A stretch of 64,000 nucleotides of DNA. Origin: Colius striatus. Lineage: Eukaryota; Chordata; Aves; Coliiformes; Coliidae. Made by a program: the position numbers and the translations under genes. Of this stretch, positions 1-46,900 are shown piece after piece (position 1 is the stretch's first letter; the number at the start of each line of letters is the position of its first letter). The stretch lies in NCBI RefSeq assembly GCF_028858725.1, contig NC_084761.1, forward strand, positions 93,707,971 through 93,771,970, given 5' to 3'. The notes beneath the pieces are model-generated. The model worked only from the letters and a program-made list of their open reading frames with translations, was not told the origin of the DNA and made no database searches.

Positions 1-526
1 GCTGACCTCCTCCCTCCCTTATCCCTACAAACAGCACATGATGTCCAGCAGCAGCAAGAAGCTCCAGAGCATGAAAGGTGAAGTGTCTCTGTGCTATGCA
101 ATCAGGAGGTGGCTTTGGAGCCCCCAGAGCCCTGGCAGAGAGCCCAAAGCAGGTCTCCTGCCTCCTCTGTGGCTGCCCTCAACGCTGGGCTCATGGGCAT
201 GACTAGATACAGTTCACTGTCCCTTCCCTGGGCTTCAAGAAGGCACATTTGCTCTCTTTTAGTTGTATCATTATGCATTTATCTTCTAAACAAATCTTGG
301 GAGTCTTCAGAGTGAAGCACCAGCCATGCTGCTTATTGTGCTCTATAGACAGCAAGGAGCAGAGGCTGAAGATGCACAAAGGTGCCACTGTTGTCTTTGG
401 CTGAGGCAGCAGGTTGCTCTGGGGCAAGCAGGAGGAGGCAGGTCTTGTGCCTATCTCTCCCACAGCAGTCATCTCCACACCCATAGACCACAGCCTTCAC
501 ACCTACCCCATACAACAAGTATTGAA

Positions 527-866
527 ACCTACCAGGAAGAAAGTTGTGGCAAGGTGAGGGTTGGTCTGTTCTCCCTAGTGACAAGCCTCAGAACAAGAGG
601 AAACGGCCTCAAGTTGCACCAGAGGAGGTTCAGGCTGGATGTCAGGAGGAATTTCTTTGCTGCAAGGGCTGTCAGGCATTGGAAGGGGCTGCCCAGGGAG
701 GTGCTGGAGTCACTGTCCCTGGAGGGGTTTCAGAGCTGGGTGGATGTTGCACTGTAGGAAATGGTCTAGTGGTTGATAGGGCTGGGACAAGGGCTGGACT
801 CAATCAACTTAAAGGTCTCTTCCAGCTGAAACCCTTGAGATTCTGTCATGGATTCTGTGATGTATT
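527..866 (+). mobile_element. CR1 fragment, 3' end
   Basis: Matches other CR1 copies here from GTGAGGGTTGGTCT to a degenerate tail with GATTCTGT repeated twice. 5' truncated, old and diverged. Confidence 0.85.
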
Positions 867-1090
867 AAGCTTGGACACAGGTCACTTTCCAACTGCCTGT
901 GCAGATCTGAGCTGAGTCACTGTTACCAGCACACGGGCAGGATCTGTTACCCCTGTCTCACAGGCAACAAATCTGCATCAGCAAGTGGCTGGTTTTACTA
1001 CATGAGCAGGACAAAACCCACACTACATGCCCTGCCTGCCAAAGCACGTGTGAGTAGGTGAGGGTCATGGCCTCTCATTCTGCCTTAATT

Positions 1091-1350
1091 ACAGAATGGT
1101 TTGTGTTGGAAGGGATCTTAAAGCTCATCTCATTCCAACTCCCTGCCACAGGCACGGACACCTTCCACTAGGCCAGGTTGCTCCAAGCCCCATCCACCTT
1201 GGCTTTGAGCATTTCTAGGGATGGGGCAGCCACAGCCTCTTTGGGCACCTGTTCCAGTGTCTCATCCCCCCTTGGCAGGGAAGAGCTTCCACCTGGTATG
1301 TAATCTAAACCTACCCTCATAAGTGCTTCTATTACAGCTTTAAAGCAGCC
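1091..1350 (-). mobile_element. CR1 fragment
   Basis: Starts with the reverse of a CR1 tail (ACAGAATGG, GGAAGGGATCT) and runs through ACACCTTCCACTAGGCCAGG, shared with the copy at 42.3 kb. Confidence 0.85.
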
Positions 1351-1584
1351 TCTTCCCCAACCTCTCCCATCTGCACACACCAACCACCCCCTTCCTGGAG
1401 TGCATAGTCAAGCTTATCAAACTCAGGCTCTCCTGATCCTTTGCTACTACTAACAGATAAAGCACAGAAAGCAAGCAAATGTGGAAGCAACCTCTTCTTC
1501 CCTCCTTCCTCCCATGTTTACAGTCTCACGGCATGTTGGCACCACACAGCTCAGCAGATGGTTAAGAGAAGGGATGGTTCCCAG

Positions 1585-1935
1585 AGTGGGAGCATTAAGA
1601 AGAGGATGAGAGGGGATATGATCATTCTCTACAGCTACCTGACAGGAGCTTGTGGTGAGGTGAGGGTTGGTCTCCTCTCTCTGGTAATGAATGATAGAAC
1701 ACAGGGAAACGGGCTCAAGTTGCACAGGGAGAGGTTTAGATTGGACACTAGGAAGAACTTTGTCCCTGAGCGGGTTGGCAGACGCTGTCCCAGGCTGCCC
1801 AGGGAGTCCCCATCCCTGGAGATATTTAAAAGACAGGTAGCTGAGGTGCTGAGGGACATTGCTTAGTGATGGGCTTGATGATCTTAAAGCTCTTTTCCAA
1901 CCAAAATGACTCTGTGACTCTACGAGCATCGGCAG
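1585..1935 (+). mobile_element. CR1 fragment
   Basis: CR1 3' segment similar to the copy at 527-866, with the tail GACTCTGTGACTCTACG. 5' truncated. Confidence 0.85.
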
Positions 1936-4129
1936 TGCCAGCACTGCATCTGATTTCTGTATCACCTCCAAAGAGAAATGCAGCAAACATCCACAAACCA
2001 GAGCAAATCCCCACAAGCTCTCACTGCTCACTATCAGTTTTGCATTATTTCTGATAGTTGTCAAACTCATGGTAGGGGCATTTGAGGACAGACTTGTACA
2101 CAGTGTGCATTCAAAGGGAGCCTGCTGAGAAGAGCCCAAGATGGAATGTAGAGTTATTGTTTCTTCTTACTAGTTGACTTTGGTCTGCCACCAGAGAGAA
2201 CCAGCAGCAAAATAAATCCCCCTGAATTCTGGTTCAGAGCTGGAAGATATTACTTGAGAGGAAGAAAGAAAAATGAAGTTCCAGTTGGGAATTTCCACCT
2301 TCTGTAAGTCCTTGCAAGGCTCCATCCTCACACTCCAAAGGGGCTTCTTCCAAGGGCATCTTCCTCAGGCCTTCCAGCCAGGATCTCCTCCTCTAGGAAA
2401 TCACATCTACTGGGGTCTTTTAGGTCTAAACCTGGTTGCTATCTGACAGAAAGCAGCAAGAGCCCCAACCACTGGTACAGCTTTGCCCAAGACAGTTTAG
2501 GGGAAGTAGCTCACACTTCCCGAGAAGGAACTGTACAGTGACAGCAATCAGTGGGAGGAGCGAGAAAGAAGCTAAAGCAGTTGATGTAGCTGCAGAGAGG
2601 AACAAGCTGCCTGAAGAGAAACACAAGTCCTGTGACCACAGGAAGCAGGATGTTTCTTCTGTCTCCATTTTCTCCAGGCACGTGAATTTGAAAGGAACCC
2701 AAACTCCTGGCTCAGCCAGGGCAGCTCAGATGACTCTCAAGCCACCCTGCTCACGTTAGGGATGAGGAGCAATTGCTACTTCAGCTGCCTGTCCTTCACA
2801 CTATATCAATTCAGCCCATTTATATGCCAAAATATGTACTGTTCTCCAGCCTGGGGGACACAGGCTCTCATCTGAAGTCCTGTCCTATATCCCCCCTCTC
2901 TTTTATTCATGACCAGGAACAGCCAAAGCAGATGTCAGCTGAGATCCCAAGTGCACCGTGAGGGGCTTCCCTGCAGTGTCAGCTCTTTCACTGCAGAGCA
3001 GTGTTTCATACCCCAGCCTGGGCCTAAATTTTAAACACAACTCCAAACTGAAAGGGGAGGTTGGCTCATCCCATCACAGCCAGAGCACACTTTCCTAAAG
3101 GCCATCAGTATCAGATGAGCCAGGGGCAGGACTGACTCACCATCTCCCGAATTCATCACCCTTTCCTGCAGGGAACAAGAACCAGCCCTTGACAGGCAGT
3201 GTGTCCACCACACAGGACAACTTCTCTAAACAGGATTGCTGCTGGCAATACTGCCCAGGGGAGCTTCAGCCAGCAGCAGAACAGTAAGCCAGTGTCCAGA
3301 AATGGCCATCCAGCTGCTTGGGAGCCTCCATCCCATCTCAGCTGTCATTTCACACACATGTTTCTAACACACAGAATCTGTGCATCTGTTATGCCCAGAT
3401 GGAAGAACAGCAAATCTTCTTGTATTTCATGGCTCCATAACTCTGAGGGCAACTCATTACCATGACACATTAAAGCAACCTCTTCAGCTTCACAGAGAAG
3501 CAGCAGGAAGGCCTGGATATAGGAGTTATTTAGGTCAGACTCTTCAGACAATGAAAGGAAAACATGGTGCCCTTCAGTACAGGACTGCAAACAGCTCCTG
3601 GGGAGCCTTCTCAGCAAAGCACCTGAACCAGGAGAGACTCCAGCCTGAAATGAAAAATCTCTTTGTTAACTACATTTGTTCTTTCCCATCTAGCCATTGG
3701 TGAAACTGTATCCAACTGATTCCTTCCCAGTTGTTTGCAGGAGGAGGTGTTGTTGAGAAACTCACAGCAGCTGCTGAGGCTGGAGAAAGAAGGAAACCTT
3801 TTGTGAAGTCTGGTGAAGTGAAACCAGAGACCTACACCCAGCTAATGCATTTGTTAAGCCTCAGCACAACTTGCAGAACACGTGACATGGTTTTAAGAGG
3901 CTGAGGCAGGAGTGAGCCTATGGAGACACTGCACTGCACTCCCCACCAATGGCTCCTGCTGGCTGCTGTGGCCTCCCTCAGCACAACTACCCTGGAAGCA
4001 GGAGCTCCTCAGCACTTCACCACTTGCTTGAGAGGCACCACTGAGAACCCTCAGGGATTCAAATCTGTCAGGAAACTTGCCTAGATGGTAGTGTACAAAC
4101 TCCAAAGCATTTTAACAACTCACATTCAT

Positions 4130-4562
4130 TCAGGGCCACAAAGATGATGAAGGGACTGGAGCATCTCCCTTCTGATGAAAAGCTGGGGGAGCTGGGGCTC
4201 TTCTGCTTGGAGAAGAGGAGACTGAGGGGTGACCTCATTCATGTTTATAGATATGTAAAGGGTGTGTGTCAGGAGGATGGAGCCAGGCTGTTCTCAGTGA
4301 TGGCCAATGATAGGACAAGGGGCAACGGGGACAAGCTGGAACATAAGAGGTTCCAAAGACACACAAGGACAAACTTCTTCCCTGTTGAGGTGAGGGAGCA
4401 CTGGAAGGGGCTGCCCAGATGGGTTGTGGAGTCTCCTTCTCTGGAGACATTCAAACCCAGCTGGACGAGTTCCTGTGTGACCTACTCTAGGTGGTCCTGC
4501 TCTGGCAGGGGGGTTGCATTGGATGAGGTCCCTTCCAGCCTGTGAAATTCTGTGATTCATTC
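4130..4562 (+). mobile_element. CR1 fragment
   Basis: From GGGCCACAAAGATGATGAAG to TTCTGTGATTCATTCTGAT. Encodes remnants of the CR1 ORF2 C-terminal region ([19 protein letters not shown]) with frameshifts. Confidence 0.9.
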
Positions 4563-4675
4563 TGATTAAAACCTTTACAAAAAGCCAGTGATTCCTGTAG
4601 AGTGGCTCCCAGCTCTGGGCTATGTGACAAAGTGCCCTCAGTTACACAGCCACAGAATATTCCTTTGCAATGTCC

Positions 4676-4681
4676 TTTATT
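4676..4681 (-). promoter_or_regulatory. POLR1A: Candidate POLR1A polyadenylation signal (distal)
   Basis: A second AATAAA on the minus strand, about 800 nt past the stop and about 115 bp before the CR1 that ends near 4562. It would give a longer 3' UTR. Confidence 0.4.
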
Positions 4682-5222
4682 CAATATCCTCTTTTGATAC
4701 AGAATATTTAAGCAAAAATAGTTTTAAAACTCTGTTCTGGTAATTCTTACAAGAGGCTTTTATGTAGTCACTGTTAGAGCAGCTCACAGGGCCAGGGAGG
4801 GAACAGATCTTTAGCCAAGGTCAGGTTTCTCACCAGGCAGAGAGCTGTTCCACACACAGAAATCCTGAGAGCAGCTACTGGGAAATGCCTCCAGAAACCA
4901 TAAAAACTCTGAATTCTGGTCTTGGGCTACTAAAGAAATGTAACAACTGTGTCATAGACACATAACTGTTACTGAAGTGGAGGAAACTGCATCCTCTGCA
5001 GCTCACAAGAGCCAAGGCAGGGCAGGGAGGCCCAGCAGGAGGATACACACCTCAAGCACCACACCTGAGGCTGTGTGAAGCCTCTGGCCAGGTCTCACTG
5101 CCACTGCAACCCAAGAGCCCATGTGGCAGCAGCACTGCCCACAAAAACAGACAGCACCAAGAGCTTCTGCTGGCTGCTCTTGCTGTGGCATTGCCTGTTG
5201 GAGACCCAAAGGTCTCCTTCAT

Positions 5223-5228
5223 TTTATT
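5223..5228 (-). promoter_or_regulatory. POLR1A: Candidate POLR1A polyadenylation signal (proximal)
   Basis: AATAAA on the minus strand, 250 nt past the POLR1A stop. Which of the two canonical signals is used cannot be decided from sequence. Confidence 0.5.
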
Positions 5229-5477
5229 CTTTTCCATATAAACTAATAATCTCATTTGTTTACAATCATGATGAGGAAATCAATGTTTCTTTGGATTAAA
5301 GGAGAGCTCCTCTAGGTGCAGCCACTCCCAGTGAATAGACTGAGCTCATCAGGTACCCAGAGCACCAACCTTGCTGGCACAGGGCAGATGGCTGGGGGCA
5401 CACAGCACGTGCTCATGTCACTCCTCTCTCTTCTGATGGGCATCTCCATCACAGTCCTGGAGTGACAACCAAAAACC

Positions 5478-40652
<35,175 letters not shown>

Positions 40653-40854
40653 GGTGAGCGACTGAGCCTCCTCCGGCGGACGCCTCGCTCCTCCGCGCGG
40701 CCGAAGCCGCCGCGCCACGGGAACCACCACGCGGTCCCGGCAACGAGGCGCGGGCGGAGCCGGGCGGTACCACCGCGCCGGAGGAACAGCCTCCCCCCCA
40801 CGCCGCCGCGGTGGTACCGCCCTCCTTCCCACAGCACCCCGCGCGAGGGCCGGC
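40653..40854. promoter_or_regulatory. Bidirectional promoter between the two start codons
   Basis: Only 202 bp separate the POLR1A ATG (minus) from the PTCD3 ATG (plus). Both transcription starts must lie in or near this gap. GC boxes GGGCGG occur at 40752-40757 and 40762-40767, and CCGCCC at 40817-40822. Transcription start positions cannot be read from sequence. Confidence 0.85.
40762..40822. repeat. Perfect 16-bp inverted repeat in the shared promoter
   Basis: The left arm 40762-40777 (GGGCGGTACCACCGCG) and the right arm 40807-40822 are exact reverse complements with a 29-bp spacer. Each arm has a GC box at its outer end and a GGTACC hexamer inside. It lies near the middle of the promoter and could be a symmetric protein-binding site or a cruciform. 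Confidence 0.9.
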
Positions 40855-40949
40855 ATGGCGGCGCGGCGGCTGGCGGGCGGCTCCTGGCAGCCGGCGCTAT
40901 GGCTGAGCAGGCGGTGCTGCTTACCGGGCGGGACGCGAGAGCGCTACCG
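40855..40949 (+). CDS. PTCD3: PTCD3 exon 1 (start, presequence)
   Basis: Residues 1-32. [20 protein letters not shown], Arg-rich and without acidic residues at its start, typical of matrix targeting. Donor ACCG|GTGAGG. The ATG context CGGCATGG is good. Confidence 0.93.
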
Positions 40950-43900
40950 GTGAGGCTCCGCCGTCCCCTCAGCGGAGGGGACGCCGCGTTGGGATGGGGT
41001 GACGGGGGGGGATGTTGGGCGCGAAAGGGCGCGCAGGCGCGGCGGGGGCTCGCTGAGGGATCGGCGCGTGCGCTGCTGGCGAACACGCGGGCGCGGGCCG
41101 GGGCGAGGATGGGCTTCCCTTCGGGTTTTCCCTGCTTCTTGGTGGACTCTTCGGGTTGGAGACGCCCTGAGAGTGAATTTGAGCTGCTGTGTGATTCCTG
41201 GAGCTAAAGCTCGCTTAAAACGCAGACGAAGGGATGGAGTTGCTTTATGGCTCAAGTGAAAAGGGCCTGCTCCGTTGGATACTCTGTAGGCAAAATATAA
41301 CTCGCATCTGGGATGATAGAACCATACCTGGTAGGCTCATGTGACGTGTAGGAAGAGGTATGGATGCACGGGAACAGCGTCTCCCTCTGGGTCAAGGTCA
41401 GTGTGGATGCACATGCAAATGCTGGAGTTACCCTAAGGCTTTGGTGTTTGCTTTAGGAGCACAAATAAAAAGTCTTTTAATGTAAAGTTTAATTTCTGTT
41501 AAAAACAATAACCTGTGAACGATTGTAAGACAGACTTGTAGCAGTGTCTTGTGACTCTGAGCACAAAGCAGCTGCATGGCAATAGCAGAAGCAAGTTTGT
41601 GTGGATGTGCCTTCTCCAGCTGGGGTGATGTGAAAGTCCTGCCGGCAGCTCTGTAGAGACTCAGCTTCTGGAGCTAAACACATGTGACTTCCAGGGATCT
41701 TCTGCTCATAAAAGGACTAAAACATAAAGTGTCTTTTCTGATTTATGTTTAGGATTTTCTTTCCAGTAATTACTGTAAACTACTTTGAATCCATTACTGG
41801 TAAACATACCTTAGAGCCATGATGTGTCAAAAACCAGAGAAGTACAAATTTTATATGACATTCTCTGTGTATAGCTTCCTGCCTCTTGAAATGAGGGCTT
41901 TAGGAGAAGCATCAGATACAAGTGTTATGGTAATGATTTTCGGTTAGTGACAGTGCATCATTTCCAGATACTTTTCCCCTCTAATGTTTTAATTCTGACC
42001 TGTAGTATAGAATTTCATTGATCTACTCTCGCTGTATTCATGTGACATAAAATCCAAACTCTGATTGGTTTATAGGTGCTCTTCCAGTAGCACAGCTCTT
42101 GAGAAGGCAGCAGACACTTCAGAAGGTATGATGTCTTATTAGTTTCTTACCTATGTTTTGTTTATTCTTCAAGCAACATAGTGTATTAGGAGATGAAGAC
42201 ATGAATGTCTTCTTTCCCCTTTGATTTTCTGCTCTCTGTCATCATTGCGCAGAGATTTCCTGGCTAAACGTGATTACCCTCACCACAAACGGTGTTCTGA
42301 GGGCAGGGACACCTTCCACTAGACCAGGTTGCTTCAAGCCCCATCCACCTTGGCTCTGAACACCTCCAGGAATGGGGCATCTACAGCCTCTCTGGGCAAC
42401 CTGTTCCAGTGCCTCACCACCCTCACAAGGAACTACTCCTTCCTAGTATCTAATCTAAAGTCCACCTTCTTTCAGTTTGAAGCTATCATCCCTTGTCCAG
42501 TCACTCCAGGCCCATGTGAAAAGTCCTTCTCTGGCTTATTTACAGACTTCATTAAGTACTGGATGGCTATTATAAAGTCTCCCTGCAGCCTTCTTTAGGC
42601 TGAACAACCCCAACCCTCAGCCTGTATCCATAGCAGAGGTGCTCCAGCTCTCTGATCATTGTGGCCTCCTCTGGTCTTGCTCCATCACATCTGTCTTAAC
42701 ACCAGTCTCCTTGCAAGGCTTTTCTGTTACCATTGCAATAAATTGTGGCCTACATTAGGCTGTGATTTTAAAGTCCTTACTTTAGTACACTCATCTGGAT
42801 GAGATTAAATCATCAATTTTCATGAGGTCAAGATTTTCTTTGGACATCTGTTTGTTTCTAATAACAGTTTTAATGTTGTTTCTCACAGTTACTCAAGAAG
42901 AAATTGTGCTCCCCCGAAAGAAAACCTGGTGAGTGTTTACTGTGGGAATATCCTTGACCCTTACTCTCTGTGCAGAGTATATCCACTTTGTTCCTGTCCT
43001 TTAGAGTTTATGTAGAAGCAGCTCTAAGGACTGTGTTTTTAAGCATAGTTCTGTTTCTTTGTAAAAGATCACATTTGCTAGAAATATGTATCACCAAGCT
43101 CATTTGCCTGTCTGCATGTGGATGGATATGTTTCTTTCATCAAAATGAACTTGAGCACTGGTGACTGGCTAAATAAATCCTGTTTAGCAGTTATGCAGCT
43201 GAACAAAAGCTGTTTTGTTGGAAGCACTTAAGATGAAACTGCATGACTGTACAGCAGAAACTTCAGTTTATGGCCATAGGGTGTTTGCATGTAAACCTGA
43301 AATAAGGCCACCTTAACGCTTTCACTGGCCTTTTCTTCTTTGCATGAAACAACCAGAGGATCCACGGGCACAGGAGTCCTGACAAATCTAGTTTTGGTTT
43401 TGGTTTCTTTTCCTCCCCAAATTTGTCTTGGAAAAGGACTCTTGTATCCATCTCTCAGAGATAGGGGCTCTGAGAGGAGCATTCCAGGGAGTTCTTTCTG
43501 TGTCTCTTCCCTGTGTTCTGTCAGAAACGGGGCAGGAGTGATAACAGGAAACAGCCATGCTTGCTTTTCTAGTTTTCCTCAAAGTCTTTCCTTTTTCTTG
43601 TGGTTGTTCCAGAACTGAAACAGTTTTTGCAGGTGAATTTTCCCTCTCTTTGCAAAAAGTGGTATTTTCTAAGTGCAGGAAAACCACTGTTTCCTGGAAC
43701 TGGAGATCCTTGTGGGCTAAAATAATCTTGTGCCAGTTCTGCATCCAATGTAATGGATGTCTTTCAGTCTGCAACTGAGGTTTAATCAAAGCTCCTTTAT
43801 GTTTAGGGATAAGCTGGCAGTTCTTCAGACATTGGCTTCTACTGTTAACAGGGTGAGTAGTTCTGTTGATCATGGGAATTAGTTGAGTTGTCCATCTCAT

Positions 43901-46900
43901 GCAATAGTCTCCAGGGGCTCTTAGTTTTACTTTGGTCATAAACGAAAGATGGAGCTTTTACATCCATTTTTTACAGAGTTTTTGCATTTCTTGATCACAT
44001 TTTGCTGTGTCCTTAAAGCCTGAAACCTGTAATACTTTGATAAGGCTTTTGCTAACATCAGGAGCAAGTTCTTTTACCAGTTCAGCTTCCCAATCCAGAC
44101 TGCCTCTTCCCAGTCTCAGTCCAGAAAGCAAGCCTTGCAGTGTGTCTGCTCTTGCCAGACAACAGCTGTAAATCCTGCGGTGCCATTCTTAGTCCTCTCT
44201 GTCTTGAATTCTGGAAACTGAATCTGATCCTACAAGTCTCCTTAGCTCCCTCAAGACTGTTACAGTTGGAGTCCTTCTTGCTTTGTTGTCTGTGTGTTTG
44301 TGTAAGATGGAAATGCTTTTTCGACTATTTCCAGACAAGGTAAACCCTTTTGAACAAGGGGAACACTTGTAAAATGGGCACCAGGTGATGTTTATGATGG
44401 AAGTGATCATTGTGCCTTAAATTCCATGAGGCATTGTGATGTGCCTACAGCATGGCTGTTTACAGAACTAGAAACATTTCAGTCCTGGGTTCTACTTCCT
44501 ACAGGATCCTACGGCTGCTCATTACATGTTCCAGGATGACCCTTTCCTTATGCCAAGAAATGCAGCCAATTCCGTAAGTATTTCCTTTCAAATCCTTGAT
44601 AGCTTCCCCCTTCCCTTCCTTCATCTAGGTCATGAAAACCCTCTCTGATTGGAGTTTCAGTTACAAAAGAAAATGAAGTATCAGATTTCTTTCAGAGTTT
44701 TCTGTGTATTTCTGGATACATCATGACACAAATCCACTGTGCACACACAAAGTTCTCTCTTCTTCCTGCCCTTGTAGACGCCTTCCAGCTCACACAGCTC
44801 TGTTAACATTCCTGCCAGTTACTGGCTTACCTGCCAAGTTGTTCTGTTTCTCTATATCCTTAGTCTGTTAACTCCCAACAGTAATTCTTTAGATGAGACA
44901 TTCGTCCTGGTAAGACTGTGGTTACATACCTCAGATGCAGACTGTGAACGTGTGGGGCTGCAAGTGTTGAGATTTTGTGCTTATGGTTTAGTTACGTTTG
45001 AATTAAATATAGGAGTTAAAAGACACAAGGTTACTTGTGTGTGTGTGTTACTACATAGACTGCATGCTCTCAGTTTACTGTCCTGGCCAAGCCCCAGGAA
45101 TTTTATTGTTATCAAAGAGCAACTATTTGGTAACTCAGGCTTATGGAAATGGTGATATTGAGAAGATAACAGAAAGGAAGGAGGAAAGGAGTGCACCCCA
45201 ATGTTATCTTGGCGTAATGTTAAAGGCCATGAAGCTGAGGCAGGAGAAAGCAAAACTGGAAGTGTAAGGAAGAAGGAACTGCTGTGTGTGATGGGAGAGA
45301 AGACTGAGATGTGTCATCACAAATCAGTGATATGGCCATGAGAGAACTTTAACTCTTCCACGTGCCAGAGGTGAAGCGAGTGGGAAGGCTGAAGGCAGCT
45401 GCTGAATGCAGAGAGTTTTAAAAGAGCTTCATCCCTGGAAAAGTGATGGAACAACTCATCCTGAATGTTATAACTGAACATATGAAGGATAAGACGGTTA
45501 TCAGGGGGAGTCAACACGGCTTCACCAAGGGGAAATCCTGTTTGACCAACCTGATATCCTTCTATGAGTGCATAACCGGCTGGCTAGATGAGGGGAGAGC
45601 AGCAGATGTCATCTACCTTGACTTCAGCAAGGCTTTTGACACTGTCTCCCAATAACATCCTCATCAGAAAGCTCGGGCAGTGTGGCTTGGATGAGTGGAC
45701 AGTGAGGTGGATCGAGAGCTGGCTGAATGACAGAGCCCAGAGGGTGCTGATCAATGGCACAGTGTCGAGTTGGAGGCCTGTGGCCAGTGGAGTTCCACAG
45801 GGATGGGTTCTGGGACCAGTCTTGTTCAACATCTTCATCAACCACCTGGATGAGGGGACAGAGTGACCCTCAGCAAGTTCCCTGATGACACCAAACTGGG
45901 AGCACTGGCTGATTCCCCAGAGGCTGTGCTGCCATTCAGCAGGATCTCGACCAGCTTGAGAGTTGGGCAGAGAGGAACCTCCTGAGGTTCAACAAGGGCA
46001 AGTGCAGAGTCCTGCATCTGGGGAGGAACAACCCCCTGCACCAGTACAGGCTGGGGGATTGACCTGCTGGAGAGCAGCTCTGCAGAGAGAGACCTGGGAG
46101 TGCTGGTTGATAGTAAACTGAACATGAGCCCTTGTAATGTGCCCTCGTGGCCAAGAAGGCCAATGGCATCCTGGGGGCATCAGGAAGAGTGTGGCCAGCA
46201 GGTCAAGGGAGGTTCTGCTCCCCCTCTATTCTGCCCTAGTGAGGCTTCATCTGGAGTCCTGTGTCCAGTTGTGGGCTCCTCAGCTCAAGAGGGGCAGGGA
46301 AGTGCTGGAGAGAGTCCAGCACAGGGCCACCAAGATGATCAGGGGACTGGAGCATCTTTCATGTGAGGAAAGGCTGCAGGAACTGGGGCTGTTTAGTCTG
46401 GAGAAGAAGAGACTGAGGAGTGATCTTATTAACATTTGTAAATATCTAAAGGGTAGGTATCAGGAGGTTGGGACATCCCTTTTTTCTGTTGTAGCTAGCA
46501 ACAGGACAAGGGGTAATGGGATGAAGCTGGAACACAAAAAGTTCCATTTAAACATAAGACAAAACTATATCCCTGTTGAGGTGAGGGAGCCCTGGCACAG
46601 GCTGCCCAGAGGGGTTGTGGAGGCTCCTTCCTTGAAGGTCTTCAAGACCCACCTGGACAAGTTCCTATGTGACCTAATCTAGGTGAACCTGCTTCTGCAG
46701 AGGGATTGGACCAGATGATCTCTAAAGGTCCCTTCCAACTCCTACCATTCTATGATTCTATGCAATGAGGGTCTGTCTTCAGAACTTGAGGGAACAAAGT
46801 GAATGGGAATTGAGTGATGCTCTTGGAAGTGCCAGTCGAGTAGAGAAACATTTAAGTGCTATAACTAACAAAAGATGCTTTTGAGGTTGAGGTACTGCAG

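Larger units (their letters stand above)
1..4670. other. Intergenic region, no supported gene
   Basis: Beyond the CR1 fragments listed separately I see no exon with conserved protein sequence, no good start or splice structure and no RNA gene. The short open frames here mostly lie on CR1 or read as low-complexity noise. In human the next gene on this side is ST3GAL5; none of it is recognisable here. Confidence 0.7.

Noticed and set aside
1450-2139. Open frame of 229 codons on the minus strand
   Set aside because: Much of it is antisense to the CR1 piece at 1585-1935, and the rest has no recognisable similarity, introns or promoter.
2426-2760. Overlapping open frames on both strands near 2.4-2.8 kb
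   Set aside because: No conserved motif, no plausible splice pattern and no clear start context; probably chance.
40653-40856. In-frame upstream ATG that would add 68 residues to POLR1A
   Set aside because: The extension is Arg/Pro-rich noise across the promoter, overlaps the PTCD3 start codon on the other strand, and human POLR1A begins at the downstream site.
46137-46682. Open frame of 181 codons
   Set aside because: It is the C-terminal part of CR1 ORF2, not a host gene.
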